64,000 nucleotides of DNA from Luscinia megarhynchos (Eukaryota > Chordata > Aves > Passeriformes > Turdidae), in NCBI GenBank assembly GCA_034336665.1, contig JAPFBE010000002.1, positions 80,048,905 to 80,112,904 on the forward strand, in the 5' to 3' direction. A program made the translations under genes and the position numbers. The notes under the pieces are model-generated. The model had not been told where the DNA came from. It did not search any database and saw nothing but the letters and a program-made list of their open reading frames with translations. Within the stretch, counting starts at the first letter, position 1. Each line of letters begins with the position of its first letter. This document shows, piece by piece, positions 24,339 through 36,790 of the stretch.

Positions 24339-27300
24339 ATAGTCAAGAGACAGAACTAGGGTCTTGATCAGGTGCAAGCTGCTATTATTTGTTTCACCAA
24401 AGATTCTACAGACACTACAAGCTTTGCTCTTGGTCATCTTGACATGATGACTGAATCATTGCTGCATGATAACACAGACACTGAATGAAAATGCTCATGG
24501 TGCTTTAGTCACTGCTGGGAGCAAGAGACTGTCACTGAAAGAGAGAGAAACAAAGGAAAGTAAATAATGTGGTAAGAAGTCAACAACTACAAGAGCCTTG
24601 TTACAATTTCAAAGCAGAAAACATCCCCAAACCCACAACAATACCCCCAATAAAAATGGAAAAGAAACATGAAGAAATAGTAGGTTAGAGTCATAATGCA
24701 AAGTAAAAATGAAGCCACAATCTATTTACTCCCAAGCTGGAGTCCAGAAAATTAAACTAGGTTTTAATTGGGAGTTAACTGTGTGGGTACGAGTCTGTTA
24801 TGCACACAACCCCCATATTTTGGTTGTTTTTCACAGGAACATCTTTACAGTGGAGACATCCGTGGCTGTTGAAGAAAAGGGCTCCAAGTACAATCTGTAT
24901 CAGCTGGCAAAATTACTTTTTTTCCAGCAAGATGACAGTCAAATCATCGAACATGTTAGCTAGGACTCTGGTGGAGATTTCAGCCCCCATGAAGCTCATT
25001 TGGTTCTAGGGAATTAAATGTCAGCAAGAGGTAGACTTGTCCACAAAGGGATATGCATTTTTATGTTACTACATCACCTCAGCCATCATGAAGAAGCCCT
25101 GTCCAAGGAGCCAGCAATTGCTTTGTTCTGAGTCATTATTTTTGTGTGCCAGGACTTCCTCCAAACCTTGCCCTTCACCACAGACCTCTACATTGCAGGG
25201 CTGTTTCTGCAAAACACAGCAAGATGCAAAGAGAAATACAGCCAGAGAGTGGCTGTGGGCCTCACCCAAGAGTTTAACTATTCTGTGATTTCTTGCTATC
25301 ATACTTCCATCATCTCCCTTCATTTCCCCATTACAGGCACAACAGTTAGTATCACCAAACAGGGCCAAAGCTTCCAGCCCAGATGATGTAAACCAACCAT
25401 GAACATCATTGAGGATAGTGCAGTTATACCAGTTATACCTCAGTTAAAGCAGCACACGTCTGTTTAGTTTGATATTGACTATTTACTTTTGAGCACACTG
25501 CAAATATCCATTTCTAAGAGCTCTGCTCCAGGGCTGGTGTTGATTCACACACCAACAGGCTGTTCTTTGAAGCTGCTGGCCACAAGTTTCAAAGTCCATA
25601 TTAGTCAAAGCATGGGAGGCATATCTCCCAACTGCTCACATCAGTGAATGCCATTCTTCTGGGACAATCCATGGTGACATTATAAACATGAGCATAACAA
25701 TTTATACATGTCACCAAAACTCCAGATGAAATAATCACAGTCTCCAGTTACCAGGTTAGTCAAAGGTCCTCACCTCCCTTATGACTGAGGTGCAGTCTGC
25801 TGTTTGTTCATCTTTCTAAAGCCTTGGGTTTTGAGTTTGGTCAGATTTCTGCTTGAGTGATTTGTTTTCTTTTGATTCCTTCAAAGAGGACTTAATCAGA
25901 TATGGCAGACTGTTAGAAACAAGCAAGGATAAGATTCAGATATTTTTTTTTATCAGAGCCCAGAGCAGACTTCAAGACCATAATAAAAGTAGGATCACAC
26001 TTCAGCTCCAAAGAGCAGTGCAGTCTTTGGATCGCAAAATCTTAAGGAGCTGGTGTTACAGGTGAGATTTTACATGAAAGACAATTTTTATTTTGAAAAT
26101 CACATCAATGAGTATTTTCCTGTCAGTTTACCCAGACAAACTGCCTCATCAAGGAGTCAAATGAGTGCCAGGGCAAATGAAGCAGCAGAAGCACAGATTC
26201 AAGGTGGGAGCAACACTACTCCTTTGTGTGACAGCAGTGTCCTAGATCCACCCAGCAACCTCATGAAATCTCAGGAACAGACAGGTGTTGGTATGAGCAG
26301 CCAGACTTGCACCCTACATCACTTTGCAACTCACAGACATGCTGTGAGACTCGAAAACCAACACAGTGGCCACAGCCAACTTATTTTAAAGTCATAACTT
26401 GTAGACTAGTCTAGAAGATGGGAACAGGAAGGGCAAAGCCCTAACTGAGCCAGGCACCTCCAAAGCAGCCTAGGGATTCAGATTCATCCCATGCCTAGTC
26501 TTTCCCACTCAATCCTGACTACAGGGAATAGAAGGACTCACCCTGCTCTGCTGGCTCCATAGTTGAAGCCCTCCAGTCAGTGGCTAAGCTGGATATCAGA
26601 CATAGCCTGCACTAGGCACCCCATTTTTCTGTAACATACCATTTTGAAGCAGTCCAAAGCAAAACTAAATTCTGCACTCGGTAGGATATGTGTAATTAGT
26701 GACTCAAGTTTCCCTGCATCTGTCTTCTGCACCCCACTTTCTGACAAATGACAAGTATTGTAATGTTCCTTACTGCCTAGAAAATTCCTAATTAACATTC
26801 TCACGCCTCTTAAAATGGATTAGTGTAATTACAAAGCTCCTATTTAACTTGCAGTCACCTCAATCATCAGAAAAAAAAAACCACATGCAAATGTTCTTTA
26901 ATGTCCTCAGAAAAAAAATAAAACTCACTTTACCATGGCATCTGCTGGGAAGGGAAGCATTGAAAACAGTCTGAGATTTATGAAAAATAGCCCAGTGAGA
27001 ATCAGACAACAGACACTCAGAGAAGGTATAGCTGGTGCCTAGCATGGCCCCAGCTCTGCCAAGAGCATTCATTTCCAATGTCCTGGATGAGCTGCCCAGG
27101 AAGCACTACCAAGACTTCTTCAAAATGAATTGTGAGGTATCAGCCTAAATAAAAGGGTTCTGCTCACCAGCTCCTGTTGTCTGTCAGGTGAGGAAACACT
27201 CCTTCAAGCAGCTCTGCCAGCAATGCTGAAGAGAAGAAAATGTCCAGAATAGATGAGCTGTTAGCTCAGCATTTGCTTGGAGCTGTGTGCCCCAGCTCAG

Positions 27301-28162
27301 AATGCAAAGCTGGGCTGGTTTGCTGCTCTCTGCTGCCCAGCACCACCCTGGGCTCAGCAAGGAAATGCCACATGACTCCTTTGCAGGGGGAACCCAAGCA
27401 GGGTACTGCCAATAACACACCCTGGGAAATTCTGTTCTGGGACCCAGAGAAGTGCCTGGTGGAAACCAGATAAGCAGGTCACTCCTCAAGCAGGTTTATA
27501 AAAGTGCACACTGCCTCCAGTCCTTGGGCTACTTTCCCATTGCTGCAGACCTGCTGCCCACATCCAGCCTCCTTTATAGGCAGAGGTATAAACAGCTCCA
27601 TGGTATCCTCCCAGTCTGCTTGCAGTGGTTGATGGAAAAACCCCCATATTTCCCCATGGAATTTGAGAGCTGGGATGATACAGACATGCTTATAGTATTG
27701 TGCAAAGGGACAGGCAAGGGGGTAATGCTTTCCTGTACTTATTTCCTTTACCTTTGAGTAGCAAGTTCCCAAGCAGCAGCTGATCTCTCCTGAAGCTGGA
27801 GGCTGCAGTCTATAAGCTGTGTGCTGATGTTCAGCACAGTAGAATGGAAGTATGAAGTTGAAAAAAAGATTTGGGAAATATTTTCTAACCAGTGTTCAAT
27901 TCTGTCTTCCTGTGTCAGCTTGGTCACACTGAAGCTAATCAGAACACAACCCTCAGCAGATCAGAACAACAGCTCTGGCACAGCCTGAGAGTTTGTGTGC
28001 AAGCTGGCCCAGCTGACAGTCCTGCATTTATGAGCCAAAGCCACAAATTGTTTTCTAGCAGAAACTAGTTAAATGGGCACTAAACCATGGAAAGTTGCTG
28101 GATTCTTGACAGCAGAACAACACTAGAAAATCATGCAATGCTGCTCCTTGCTTCCAGCTGCA
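24339..28162. other. Non-coding sequence, nothing recognised
   Basis: About 3.8 kb of mixed sequence. Several frames of 75-115 codons exist on both strands and overlap one another, as expected by chance. No splice-flanked family match, LTR or CR1 was seen. Confidence 0.5.
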
Positions 28163-28404
28163 GTGGGCAGGAACTGAAATACAGGAGATTCCATCTGAAC
28201 ACGAGGAAGAATTCTTTACTGTGAGGCTGACAAAGCACTGAAACAGGCTGCCTGGAAGAGGTTGCAGAATCTCCTTTTCTGGAATGATTCAAAAGCCTTT
28301 TGGACACAATTCTGAGTAATGTGCTCTAGGGGGCCCTGCTTGAGCAGGGAGGTTGAACTAGATGATCTCCAGTGATTCCTTCCAACCTTACCCATTCTGT
28401 GATC
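28163..28404 (+). mobile_element. CR1 LINE 3' end
   Basis: It shows the CR1 terminal segment from 'GGAGATTCCATCTGAACACGAGG' through 'GAGGTTGCAGAATCTCC' to GAACTAGATGATCTCCAGTG and CCTTCCAACCTTACCCATTC. It is a 5'-truncated copy, antisense to NIPAL2. Confidence 0.95.
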
Positions 28405-29593
28405 ATGTGCTTCATTATAACATTTAAGTTCTGAATTCCCCTATGAGAGAGTCAAAAAGGTTGTATTTGAAAGGGTGAGCAAAGTCCTCTTCCTAAGTTT
28501 TGATTTATTAGGGCTGAAAATAATGTATGTTTCTCTAATACCTAAGAAATGGTATCCATTTTCTCCCAAACACACTTCCCAATAAGATAAAGGAAACTGA
28601 AATTGCATGAACTCCGAAATCTGACAGGTAAAGGACAACAGGATGAAATAGAATCAGCATTTTGATACCCTTGTTTGCTTTCAGTGAACAGTTTTAGGAT
28701 AAAGAGCTGGAGGGAAGGTGTTGAACAGGAAAAACTTAACTGCAGTCTTCACCAGCAGAAAGTGAGTGCAGTGAGTACACCAGCAGAAAGCTGGGTGAGG
28801 ACATTTGTCTCTCCCCATGCTCAGGGACTGGTTTACTGATTAACCTGAAAAACCTAACACCTGAAGTGCATCAGGGAGCAGACTGGAGACTCAGGTATCC
28901 TACAAAGACTGAGAAAATAGCGTTAAAAACCCCAGAAGGGTTTGCCTTCACCTTTAACAGCCTTTCTCTTTGTTCTTGCAGAGGAAAGACATCCTGATTG
29001 AAACCCACCTGTGCTTGGCCATGCTGCCCTCTGACTCCCACCCACACTTCCCAGGGACACCTTGACTTGCTCTAGAGCTTTTCCTAAATGGGTGGAAATG
29101 TCATTGCTTAAGTGTTTAAAATGTCCTGGTGAATGTTTGTAGGGATGTACCATGACAACATTTTTCTCTGATGATGGTGCCAGCTAAAGGGACCCTCCCT
29201 GTTTCTGAGGTGCTTCCTCAGCCAAGGCAATTGGAGAGAAAATCTTTCTCACAGCCACCACCACTTGCTGATGAGACCACACAAGGGGTCAGGCACATCC
29301 TCACCACCTGCCAGGCTGTGAGAGACTCTGAGGGGACAAGAGGCCACAGATCCATCTGAAGGAACTGTCAGCACTGTCAGCCCCTAAATACAGAGCAGAA
29401 ATTATTTATTCCTACAACCCACAAAATAAGACAATCTTTCGAGGTGGCTGTCTGGGCAGCCAGTAATAACTCAGTGACAGACAAAGAGGGAAAAAGAAGC
29501 AGAAGTGAAATAAATTTCTATCTCTGGCTCAGCTTCCTCCCTTGAACAACTACACACAGCAAATGTGAAATGCTGAGTTACAGAAGAGTTGCC
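28405..29593. other. Non-coding sequence, nothing recognised
   Basis: About 1.2 kb between two CR1 tails. No exon or repeat was recognised. Confidence 0.5.
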
Positions 29594-29704
29594 ATGGGGC
29601 TCTGAGTAACGTGGTCTAGTGGGAGTTGTTCCTGCCCATGGGAGGGGGTTTGGAACTAGCTGGCCTGTAAGGTCCCTTCCAACCCAAACTATTCTATGAT
29701 TCTG
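29594..29704 (+). mobile_element. CR1 LINE 3' terminal fragment (short)
   Basis: Only the last ~110 bp of a CR1 are present: CTGAGTAACGTGGTCTAGTG, then the 'CTGCCCATGGGAGGGGG' segment, then AAGGTCCCTTCCAACCCAAA and CTATTCTATGATTCTG. This is typical 5' truncation. Confidence 0.95.
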
Positions 29705-32700
29705 TTACATCTAAGCTCTCAGTGACTGTTCTCACCCAGCTGTTCTCTTCTACTCTGATGAAAAGTCAAACCAAAATCAATACTGTAGATAATAATCTCA
29801 ACTAATCCTGCAAATCACTTTTGTCCATAAACAACAATATTGTAAATAAGTAAAAACCTATGAGAAGTCTTGAGGGAAATAAAAATATATTACACTGAGG
29901 CAATTGCATACACTTTCTATTAAGCAGACAAAGCCCACATGTTGTGGTTTCCTACACTCATTACTCCAGCAGACACAAAAATATTACAATATTAGTTTGC
30001 AGAAAACACTTCAGGTAACTGAGTACATATTTCATCAGATTTTACTGCACCATCAAACACACTCATGTCCCATAACACACCATGCCTATACAGGGAGGGC
30101 TGTGGGAACACAGCTTGGGTGTTGCTGGCTTCAGAGATGCAGCTCCTCAAGCAGTATCAACCAAGGAGAAATGCCAAGGAGAAATCCTACCTCCACTTTT
30201 TTTCCCCATGGCCATGTATGCCTCCTTCTACTCTTATGCCAACAGCTAGCACCCAATCAGCCTGATCAGGGACCTCTCAGGAGAATAATTCCAATGAAGT
30301 CAAAAGACAAGAAATGTAATTCCAACACAGAGGCATTACACTACACAGCCACTTTAAGTTTTCCCAGGGAGCTGAGTGTTTGCAGACATCATTCAAGACA
30401 TCATTCATCACTCAAGTGCCATGGTTTTCCCTACAGAATGTGTCAGATGTGCTGCTCCTGTGTGGATGTGTCTGATGCCCATGTGGCACCAGGCAGCTGC
30501 AACTGGCAGCTGTGCCAACCCCTCATGTCCAGGAGCTCTTGAAAGGGGATCTCACTCTTTCACCTCCTGATAGGGCTGAAAAATGCTGCCCCAAAAGTAA
30601 CTCACCTCAGCTGTACTGGGATGTTCCCAGACAAACCAGAGGCAGTGCAGCTAAGGTCTCTTGTAGACCTCCTTTTCAAAACAAGAGGACAAAATGACCT
30701 CAAGAAAAGGGGAAGGGAAAGAGCCCCGGTGTGAAGACCTGAAAATGGGATGATCCACTGAATCACAGCCAGGATAGCCATGAATGGGAGGAGGAAATTG
30801 TTCCTGAGGCTTCCAAAAATGTAAAACGTGAAAATAGGGGTGGTCAGAAGAATTTAACTGTTGGGAAAAATTAAGGTTGGTATCAACATGTGACCCATAG
30901 ATACCCATTACTGCTCCAAAGCTACAGCTAAAGTAAATAAAAGAACAGTCTCACCCACAGACACCCAAGCAGTCTATCATTATATTAAAATTATATCAAA
31001 TATCATTAAGGTCTGTTCAGAAAACTACCATGTTTAAAAACCAGCAATACTCATGCAGCAACCCCAAGGAGTACAGGAGCAGGGCTGGGAGGTTTTCCAA
31101 GCAAACAAACGCCCCCACCCTGACATGCAGGTGGGTATCCCCCTGCCAAGGGAATTCCCAGTCGCTGCCATTTTTTTGGCAGCTGCACAAGCTCACAGCC
31201 TTGGCATCCTAATTCACAAAGCCACAGTAAAACCATGGGCTCCATATTCTTGTCTCCCAGTAAGAGATCCCAGCTCTGGTCCTGGGAAGCACTGCCACCA
31301 GCCAGGAGTCCTGCTGCACCAGGGACCTGGGTACAGGGAATTCTCAGTTTTCCTTCACTCTGAGAACATGGGCCTGAAAAATGCCCCCTGCCAAATGGAT
31401 ATCCACCCAGCAGCAAATGCAGAATCCAGAGGGGAAAGTTTTTGGGACCTTCTTCAGGCTATCATCTGCTACTGGGCTGCTCCAAAAAAAGGAGAGCAGT
31501 TAGTTGCAAGCTGTTTTATGCACAATTTATACCAATACTTTGCATCATGAAAAAGTGGTTTGCCTCTTACACAGAGAAAATCAAGAATGTTGGGTATCTT
31601 TCCATGCCTTCTAGTTTGTGAAGCAAAAAGCAGGGAAAAGGTAACGGGTTTAATCAACCTTCGATTAATTTTTATTGTTAGCAGATGCTTCAAATTGCTA
31701 GTTCCCAGGGGCTGCTTCAGTCTTTCTTTTGCAGTTGCCTAAATCCATTGTCAGCCCTGACAGCGACAGAAACACAGATGACAAAAACCAGTGATTCTCT
31801 AGCACAGAACAGAACAGCTCTGCCCAGCTCCTACTCAGAAAGGACTGCCTGGAGGGAGAGCCAGGGCAGAGCAGGCTGAACAATGGGGTGAAGAGGGAGC
31901 AGAGCCAGCAGCAAACAGGTGCTGGGATGGGGTCTCCAGAGGACACAGGAGAGAGGCTGAAATCAGTGTCCCCCCTCCCCAAGCCCTCCTGCTGCTGCAC
32001 CCCAGCATGGTGCTGCAGGGTGGCACTTACCTTGTGTGTGCTGTACCAGGGGCCAGACAGGGACCCACTCCCGGAGCCTGCACCCCCGAAGGATGCATTC
32101 CAGGTGCCTGGGCTGATGTCCATGTCCCTGCCCCCAGGCCCCAGCCACTGGCCATGCCATGCACTCTCACACAGTGGGGAGGGGAGGCTGAGCAGGACGA
32201 GGACGTGGCACTCTCTTCCTGGTGTGGGGAAGGATCTCACCTGGGTCACTGCACACAGGTATGTGCAGCCAGGGCTGACAGTGCTGCTGTGCACCAGCAC
32301 ACCCTTAGCTGGGGAGTAGTTGGAGCATAGCAGAGAAAGGGGAGCTTGACAGAAGGTTTTGTTGCTCCTTCCCAGGGCTTTCAGGTGCCTTTTTTTTCTG
32401 TCTCTGACTTCCCCAATGCCCCACCCTGCTCTAAAGAGGCAGCCTGGGAATTTAACTCCTTCAAAACAGTGCCTAAATCTAATAGTGAAGTATTAATTCT
32501 TCACTGCTAGATTGCAAAGACTTAGAAAGAAAACTTGTTGTTCCCAAAGGCAAATAGTCACTTACATAAATTCTTACTTATGTCCTTATTTTTCTCTTCC
32601 AACTATTTCCTGAATAATTTCTTTGTAGAGACTTCAGGCAATGTGCTTATTCCCAGTCTGTGGCTTTATTCATTCATTCTTTTAGTTTTGATTTGATAAT

Positions 32701-33430
32701 TTATTTCTTCTGGGGAAAACAACGACTAAGCAAGGTCATTAAAGGGAGTGTAGAGCTAGCAAGGTAAGAGCTTGGCAGAATTACATAGAAGACAGGAGCA
32801 GGCCTCTAGAGAAGCATAGAAAGGAATATTAGACACTACCTGTTCAGGCTCTGGACAGTACAACTGTGTGCAATCCAGAGAACTCATACTGTACCTTGGA
32901 GGAACTGACTGGTATCAGCTCATTCCATTGCTCAGCTGGGTTTGAAAACACCCAAAGTCCTGACAATTATTGCAGCAGACAAAAGGGTCAATGGGCAGTT
33001 ATTCTGCTCTCTGCCACAATGGTTTTCTCCTACTCTTAAGAAGAACTGGCACTGACTGCTTAGTCCCAGTAGGGCTTGTGGTCCTACCATCAGCCACATG
33101 CATTGAGAGGGAGAACAAGTCAGCATGCAGGATAGCAGGCTGGGGACTGAGCTTCCAGCAGGCAAGGAGATCTGATCCCTAACAGAAATGAGCAGCAGCA
33201 AAGCTGACTGCCAGTATGATTAATTTGGTCAAAAATAGAAGAAGCACACAATTACAGGAAAGAAGCTGTAGTTAAATGAATACTTTCCAACTTGAACGCA
33301 CAATGTCTCAGCCACAAGGATGTTATTTGAATCCAGACAGAAGGTGATATAGAAAACACAGAAGTGGCAAGGTAATGCTTCAGTTAGATGATGGTATAAC
33401 ACCCCAAAATACAAAATCTTGTGTTATAAC
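29705..33430. other. Non-coding sequence with GC-richer block at about 31.0-32.3 kb
   Basis: The longest open frames of the window fall here: 212 codons at 29904-30542 plus, without an ATG start, and 200 codons at 31698-32300 minus. Frames of 121-165 codons oppose each other on the two strands at 31.0-31.5 kb. Their sequences match no family I know, carry no domain pattern and overlap antisense frames, which fits GC-rich non-coding DNA. I did not call any of them a gene. Confidence 0.5.
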
Positions 33431-33930
33431 AATAAATGTTTTGTTCATGTATGTCGCCTAACTTGAAATACCAGTTTCTGTGATCACAGCTCCTTTGTAA
33501 ATATTGGAATTAGCTGCAGCCATGTCTATATAGGTATGCTGGAAAAAAATAGATCCAGTATTTCATGGCCGTGTAAATTGCTGCAGATTATTTTTATAGT
33601 GTTGTGTAATTATTGTCTGCAGTCTAAGCTTTACATTATAGAAAAAAAAATTCTAGGCAATCTGGGTTATGGTTGCAAAAGAAGCAGTGCAGTGCAACTG
33701 GAGTGTAAACTGCTGCAACGATATTTGCCCCGTCTAGAGAGAATTGAAACAATAGCCCAGAGGGAAGTGTGAAAGGACCCATTCTTCTAACCGGAGTGCT
33801 AAACTAGAAGTCTGCTGACAATTTAAGTGTCAACATCAGCTACTTCAAGGCGGATCATTTGAGCAGAAACACCAGGCTAATGCTCTTATTTGTCATCCTC
33901 AATTTGCACTTGTTGTATAGCAGATGCTGG
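33431..33930. other. Candidate conserved non-coding element
   Basis: Complex, non-repetitive, AT-rich sequence with unusually many intact motif-like words: homeodomain-type TGTAATTA/TAATTA, GTGATCACAG and CTATATAGG. It has scattered CpGs and no open frame. The appearance resembles developmental enhancers, but conservation cannot be assessed from one sequence. Confidence 0.25.
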
Positions 33931-36689
33931 GGTGCAGAGAAAAAGCAGCAATGATTGTTCAGAGGTTGCTGAGCTGAGGAAAGTTCTCCCATTCCTCTCC
34001 CTTCCTCTCACAGTCACCTCTGCCCCAGCTCAAAATAGGGAGCAAAGAGGTTGATGCTCCCCCAGGCTGGAGAAATTGTTTTTGGTAGCCAAAAGCCACA
34101 GTGGTCCCTATCAGCCTGACAGCAACCTTTTCAGTATATTCTCTGTTGCCAAAAATGCCCAGATTGGTAGAAGATTGAAAAGGAGTGTAAGGGGAGTGGG
34201 AGGAGAGGAGCAGCCCAAAATATCTCCTGGGGACAGTTGCTGTTGTTTTGCTTCATTCTTGTTGGTTCACTGCCTAAAATACAAATGTGACTGTGGTTTT
34301 CTCTTGCATAAGAAAGCTATTGGAACAGGTTTTCTGTAATGCTGTCTACATGGAGTCCTTGTTGAATTGCTTTTGAAGTTGATCTAAGAGTGACAGATCG
34401 TTGTTCTACAGTCGGGTCCAGACCTACCAACTCAGTCTAAACATGCCAGAGACCCTTAAGGCATCCTTTATTTATTAAAGATCTCTGATTGTCTTGCATA
34501 TAAAGCCGTTATTCAGTTATTCAGATTAATTTAGCTTTTCTTTACATTGTAAGCCAGCCCTATTAAAATATTAAAGAATATTTAAAAACTATTTCTGCTC
34601 AGTTACTACCCTCCGTTTGAAAAAACAACTAGCTGTGTGCCAAAGTTCCTATACTTGTGCATTCCTATTTTCAGGCTAAAAGTGATGCTGAGGTGTTTGG
34701 CATAAAGGTATTAAGTCCTTGGGACAGGAACCCAAAATATTCTGATGAAATGTCCCGTGAAGTGGAAGCAGAAGATGGGATCTGCAGGATGTTTTAACTG
34801 AGAACATTACTCCCAGTTTTCAGTAGCACACAGCTGTGCTGAAAGTTTGTTCCCTAAGTCAAGTTCTGTTTGAGGGTCCTTCAAACCAGGGGTGTCCTCT
34901 GCCAGCTGGACCAGCAGAATAGACTACAGCCAATTCAAAAACATGGAAATACAGGGCATTTTCAGTGGGTACTACAATACATTACATCACCGGGGTTATG
35001 TGCAGAATGCACCATGTACAAATCTCTGTCTGTGTTATTTTTGCTTGTTGTCTTTGTTGTACTGTGGGAAAACTGGCTCAAAAAATACCTCAAGTATTCC
35101 TTCAGAAAGGTGACCTGATTTGTTTTTGCTGGATCTGCCTGTTTTTACACCTGGGCAAAGGCAACAGAAGTGCAGATTTGTGTCTCTGTGGTGGCTGAAC
35201 CACATCAGTATAAGGACAGGACTGTTTCTCCCTGTGAGGAGCACCTCTCTCCCTTGGAGTAGCACACTGCACAAGGTAGCACCTGGGAAGATGGAATAGA
35301 TGCTGCTTGAGATGGCTTGCTGAAAAATCTCAAGGCTGGTTAAACAGAGTAATCTGCAAGGCAGCAATATTTGACTTCTCTCGTTTTATTGACGGTCATT
35401 TTGGGTAGAAGAGAAGGGACTTCACATCCTGGGAGATTACATCCACCTTCTCTTGTGCATCCCATCAAGTTTTTAACACCTTGGGATACTTCTCAGCAAT
35501 GGCGATTCAAGAGACTGTTTTGGGTGTTAGTTGCATGGGTTCCCTCACTTGGATGCTGCATTTCTGTCTGATATACTCGGGCCAAGCATTGGTTGCTGTT
35601 AACAATAGATAATGTTCCTCTGCTTGGTCATGAGGATTTGGAGACTGTAATAGATGCTTTGTCAGCTTCAGGTTCAGATGATGTGTGACAGTGCCTGATC
35701 TGTGTGTCTCCCTGAACTCTGGCTTTTGTGGCATTGAGACCTCATAAACCAACAGAGTAGGCATTTCCTACCCCTGGTTGCTTTAACCTCTGGAAGTTAT
35801 CCATGAAGAGCCTGACCTGACGCCCCCTCATTTGGGATACTCGATGCACTTGTGTGTCTGAAGAGGAAACAAAAGGGCTTTTCATGTTTGCTTGCCCGTG
35901 CCCCATCACTTCTCTGAATTTCACTTCACTTTGCCTCTGTGGATGAGCCACACTCTCAGCTGAGAAGAGTCCCCATCCTTGACTGCTGGGCTCTGGTCAC
36001 AGTTACTGAGACATCCCAAGACAGAAAATTAAAGAGTCAATGGTTTCCTTGTCTGCCAAATAGGAAAACAGCCCTTTGTCCAGGGTACTTAGGTGTTCCT
36101 GTGAGGATAGAGCCTAGGTGGTGGGAAGTTCAGTGTTGGGATGGATGGTTCCAGCTGGGTGGTATGGGAGGGAGTTGAAGACCTTGCTTTTACCTGCTCT
36201 TCAGAGGACCCAGCTGCTAGTGCCAGATGAGTGCCAGAAGTGCTGAGCTTGAGCAGGATGATCAGACGTGTTCTGAGTTAAATGTCTACAAGCAGACTTT
36301 TGCTGGGTCACTCACTATGTGAAAGGCTGTACCTGTGAGCTGGGATCTGCCTGGAGCAAGCTGCAGGCAGGGAATACTGTGTAATGGATGGTGCAGGAAA
36401 ATTTGTGGAAGATGTGTACCAACAGTCAGTTGATTTTTACAAGCAGCTTTCATCTCCCTTCCCCCAGCAGCTTTACAAGACCATGGTGCAAGTATGTACT
36501 ACTTCATATGATAGCAATTACAGTCCTTTGGAAAGTTGTTTTCCATCTTAGAGCCTACAATTGTACAAAAAATAGAAGTTCTGGAATCAAGATGTACATT
36601 ACAGACCTTGGAGAAGGCTTTTGTCCTTCCTTTCTGCATGGTAGATCCGTGAGGGATTAGTAGACTTTGGACATGTTCATTTTTGCCTT
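33931..36689. other. Non-coding sequence, nothing recognised
   Basis: Intron-like sequence. Open frames are under about 110 codons. No repeat family was recognised. Confidence 0.5.
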
Positions 36690-36790
36690 TTAGACCCGAC
36701 CAATTTAGGCTTTAATCCTGAGCCTTTGTAAATCAATGTCAAAGTTCCCACTGACTTCAAAAGAGACAGCCTCAGCTTTCAAATACTTTA
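36690..36790. repeat. Possible ancient amniote interspersed repeat
   Basis: The words TTTAATCCTGAGCCTTTG and GTTCCCACTGACTTCAAAAG recall an old, widely dispersed amniote repeat with 'cccattgacttcaatggg'-type phrases. It is short and diverged; the family is not named. Confidence 0.35.

Noticed and set aside
29904..30542. 212-codon open frame, the longest in the window
   Set aside because: It starts at TTG rather than ATG and has no recognisable domain. Its composition is cysteine- and histidine-rich, as in random translation, and shorter frames overlap it.
31698..32300. 200-codon minus-strand open frame in a GC-richer block
   Set aside because: No family resemblance; plus-strand frames of 107-143 codons overlap it. 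Stop-poor GC-rich DNA explains it.
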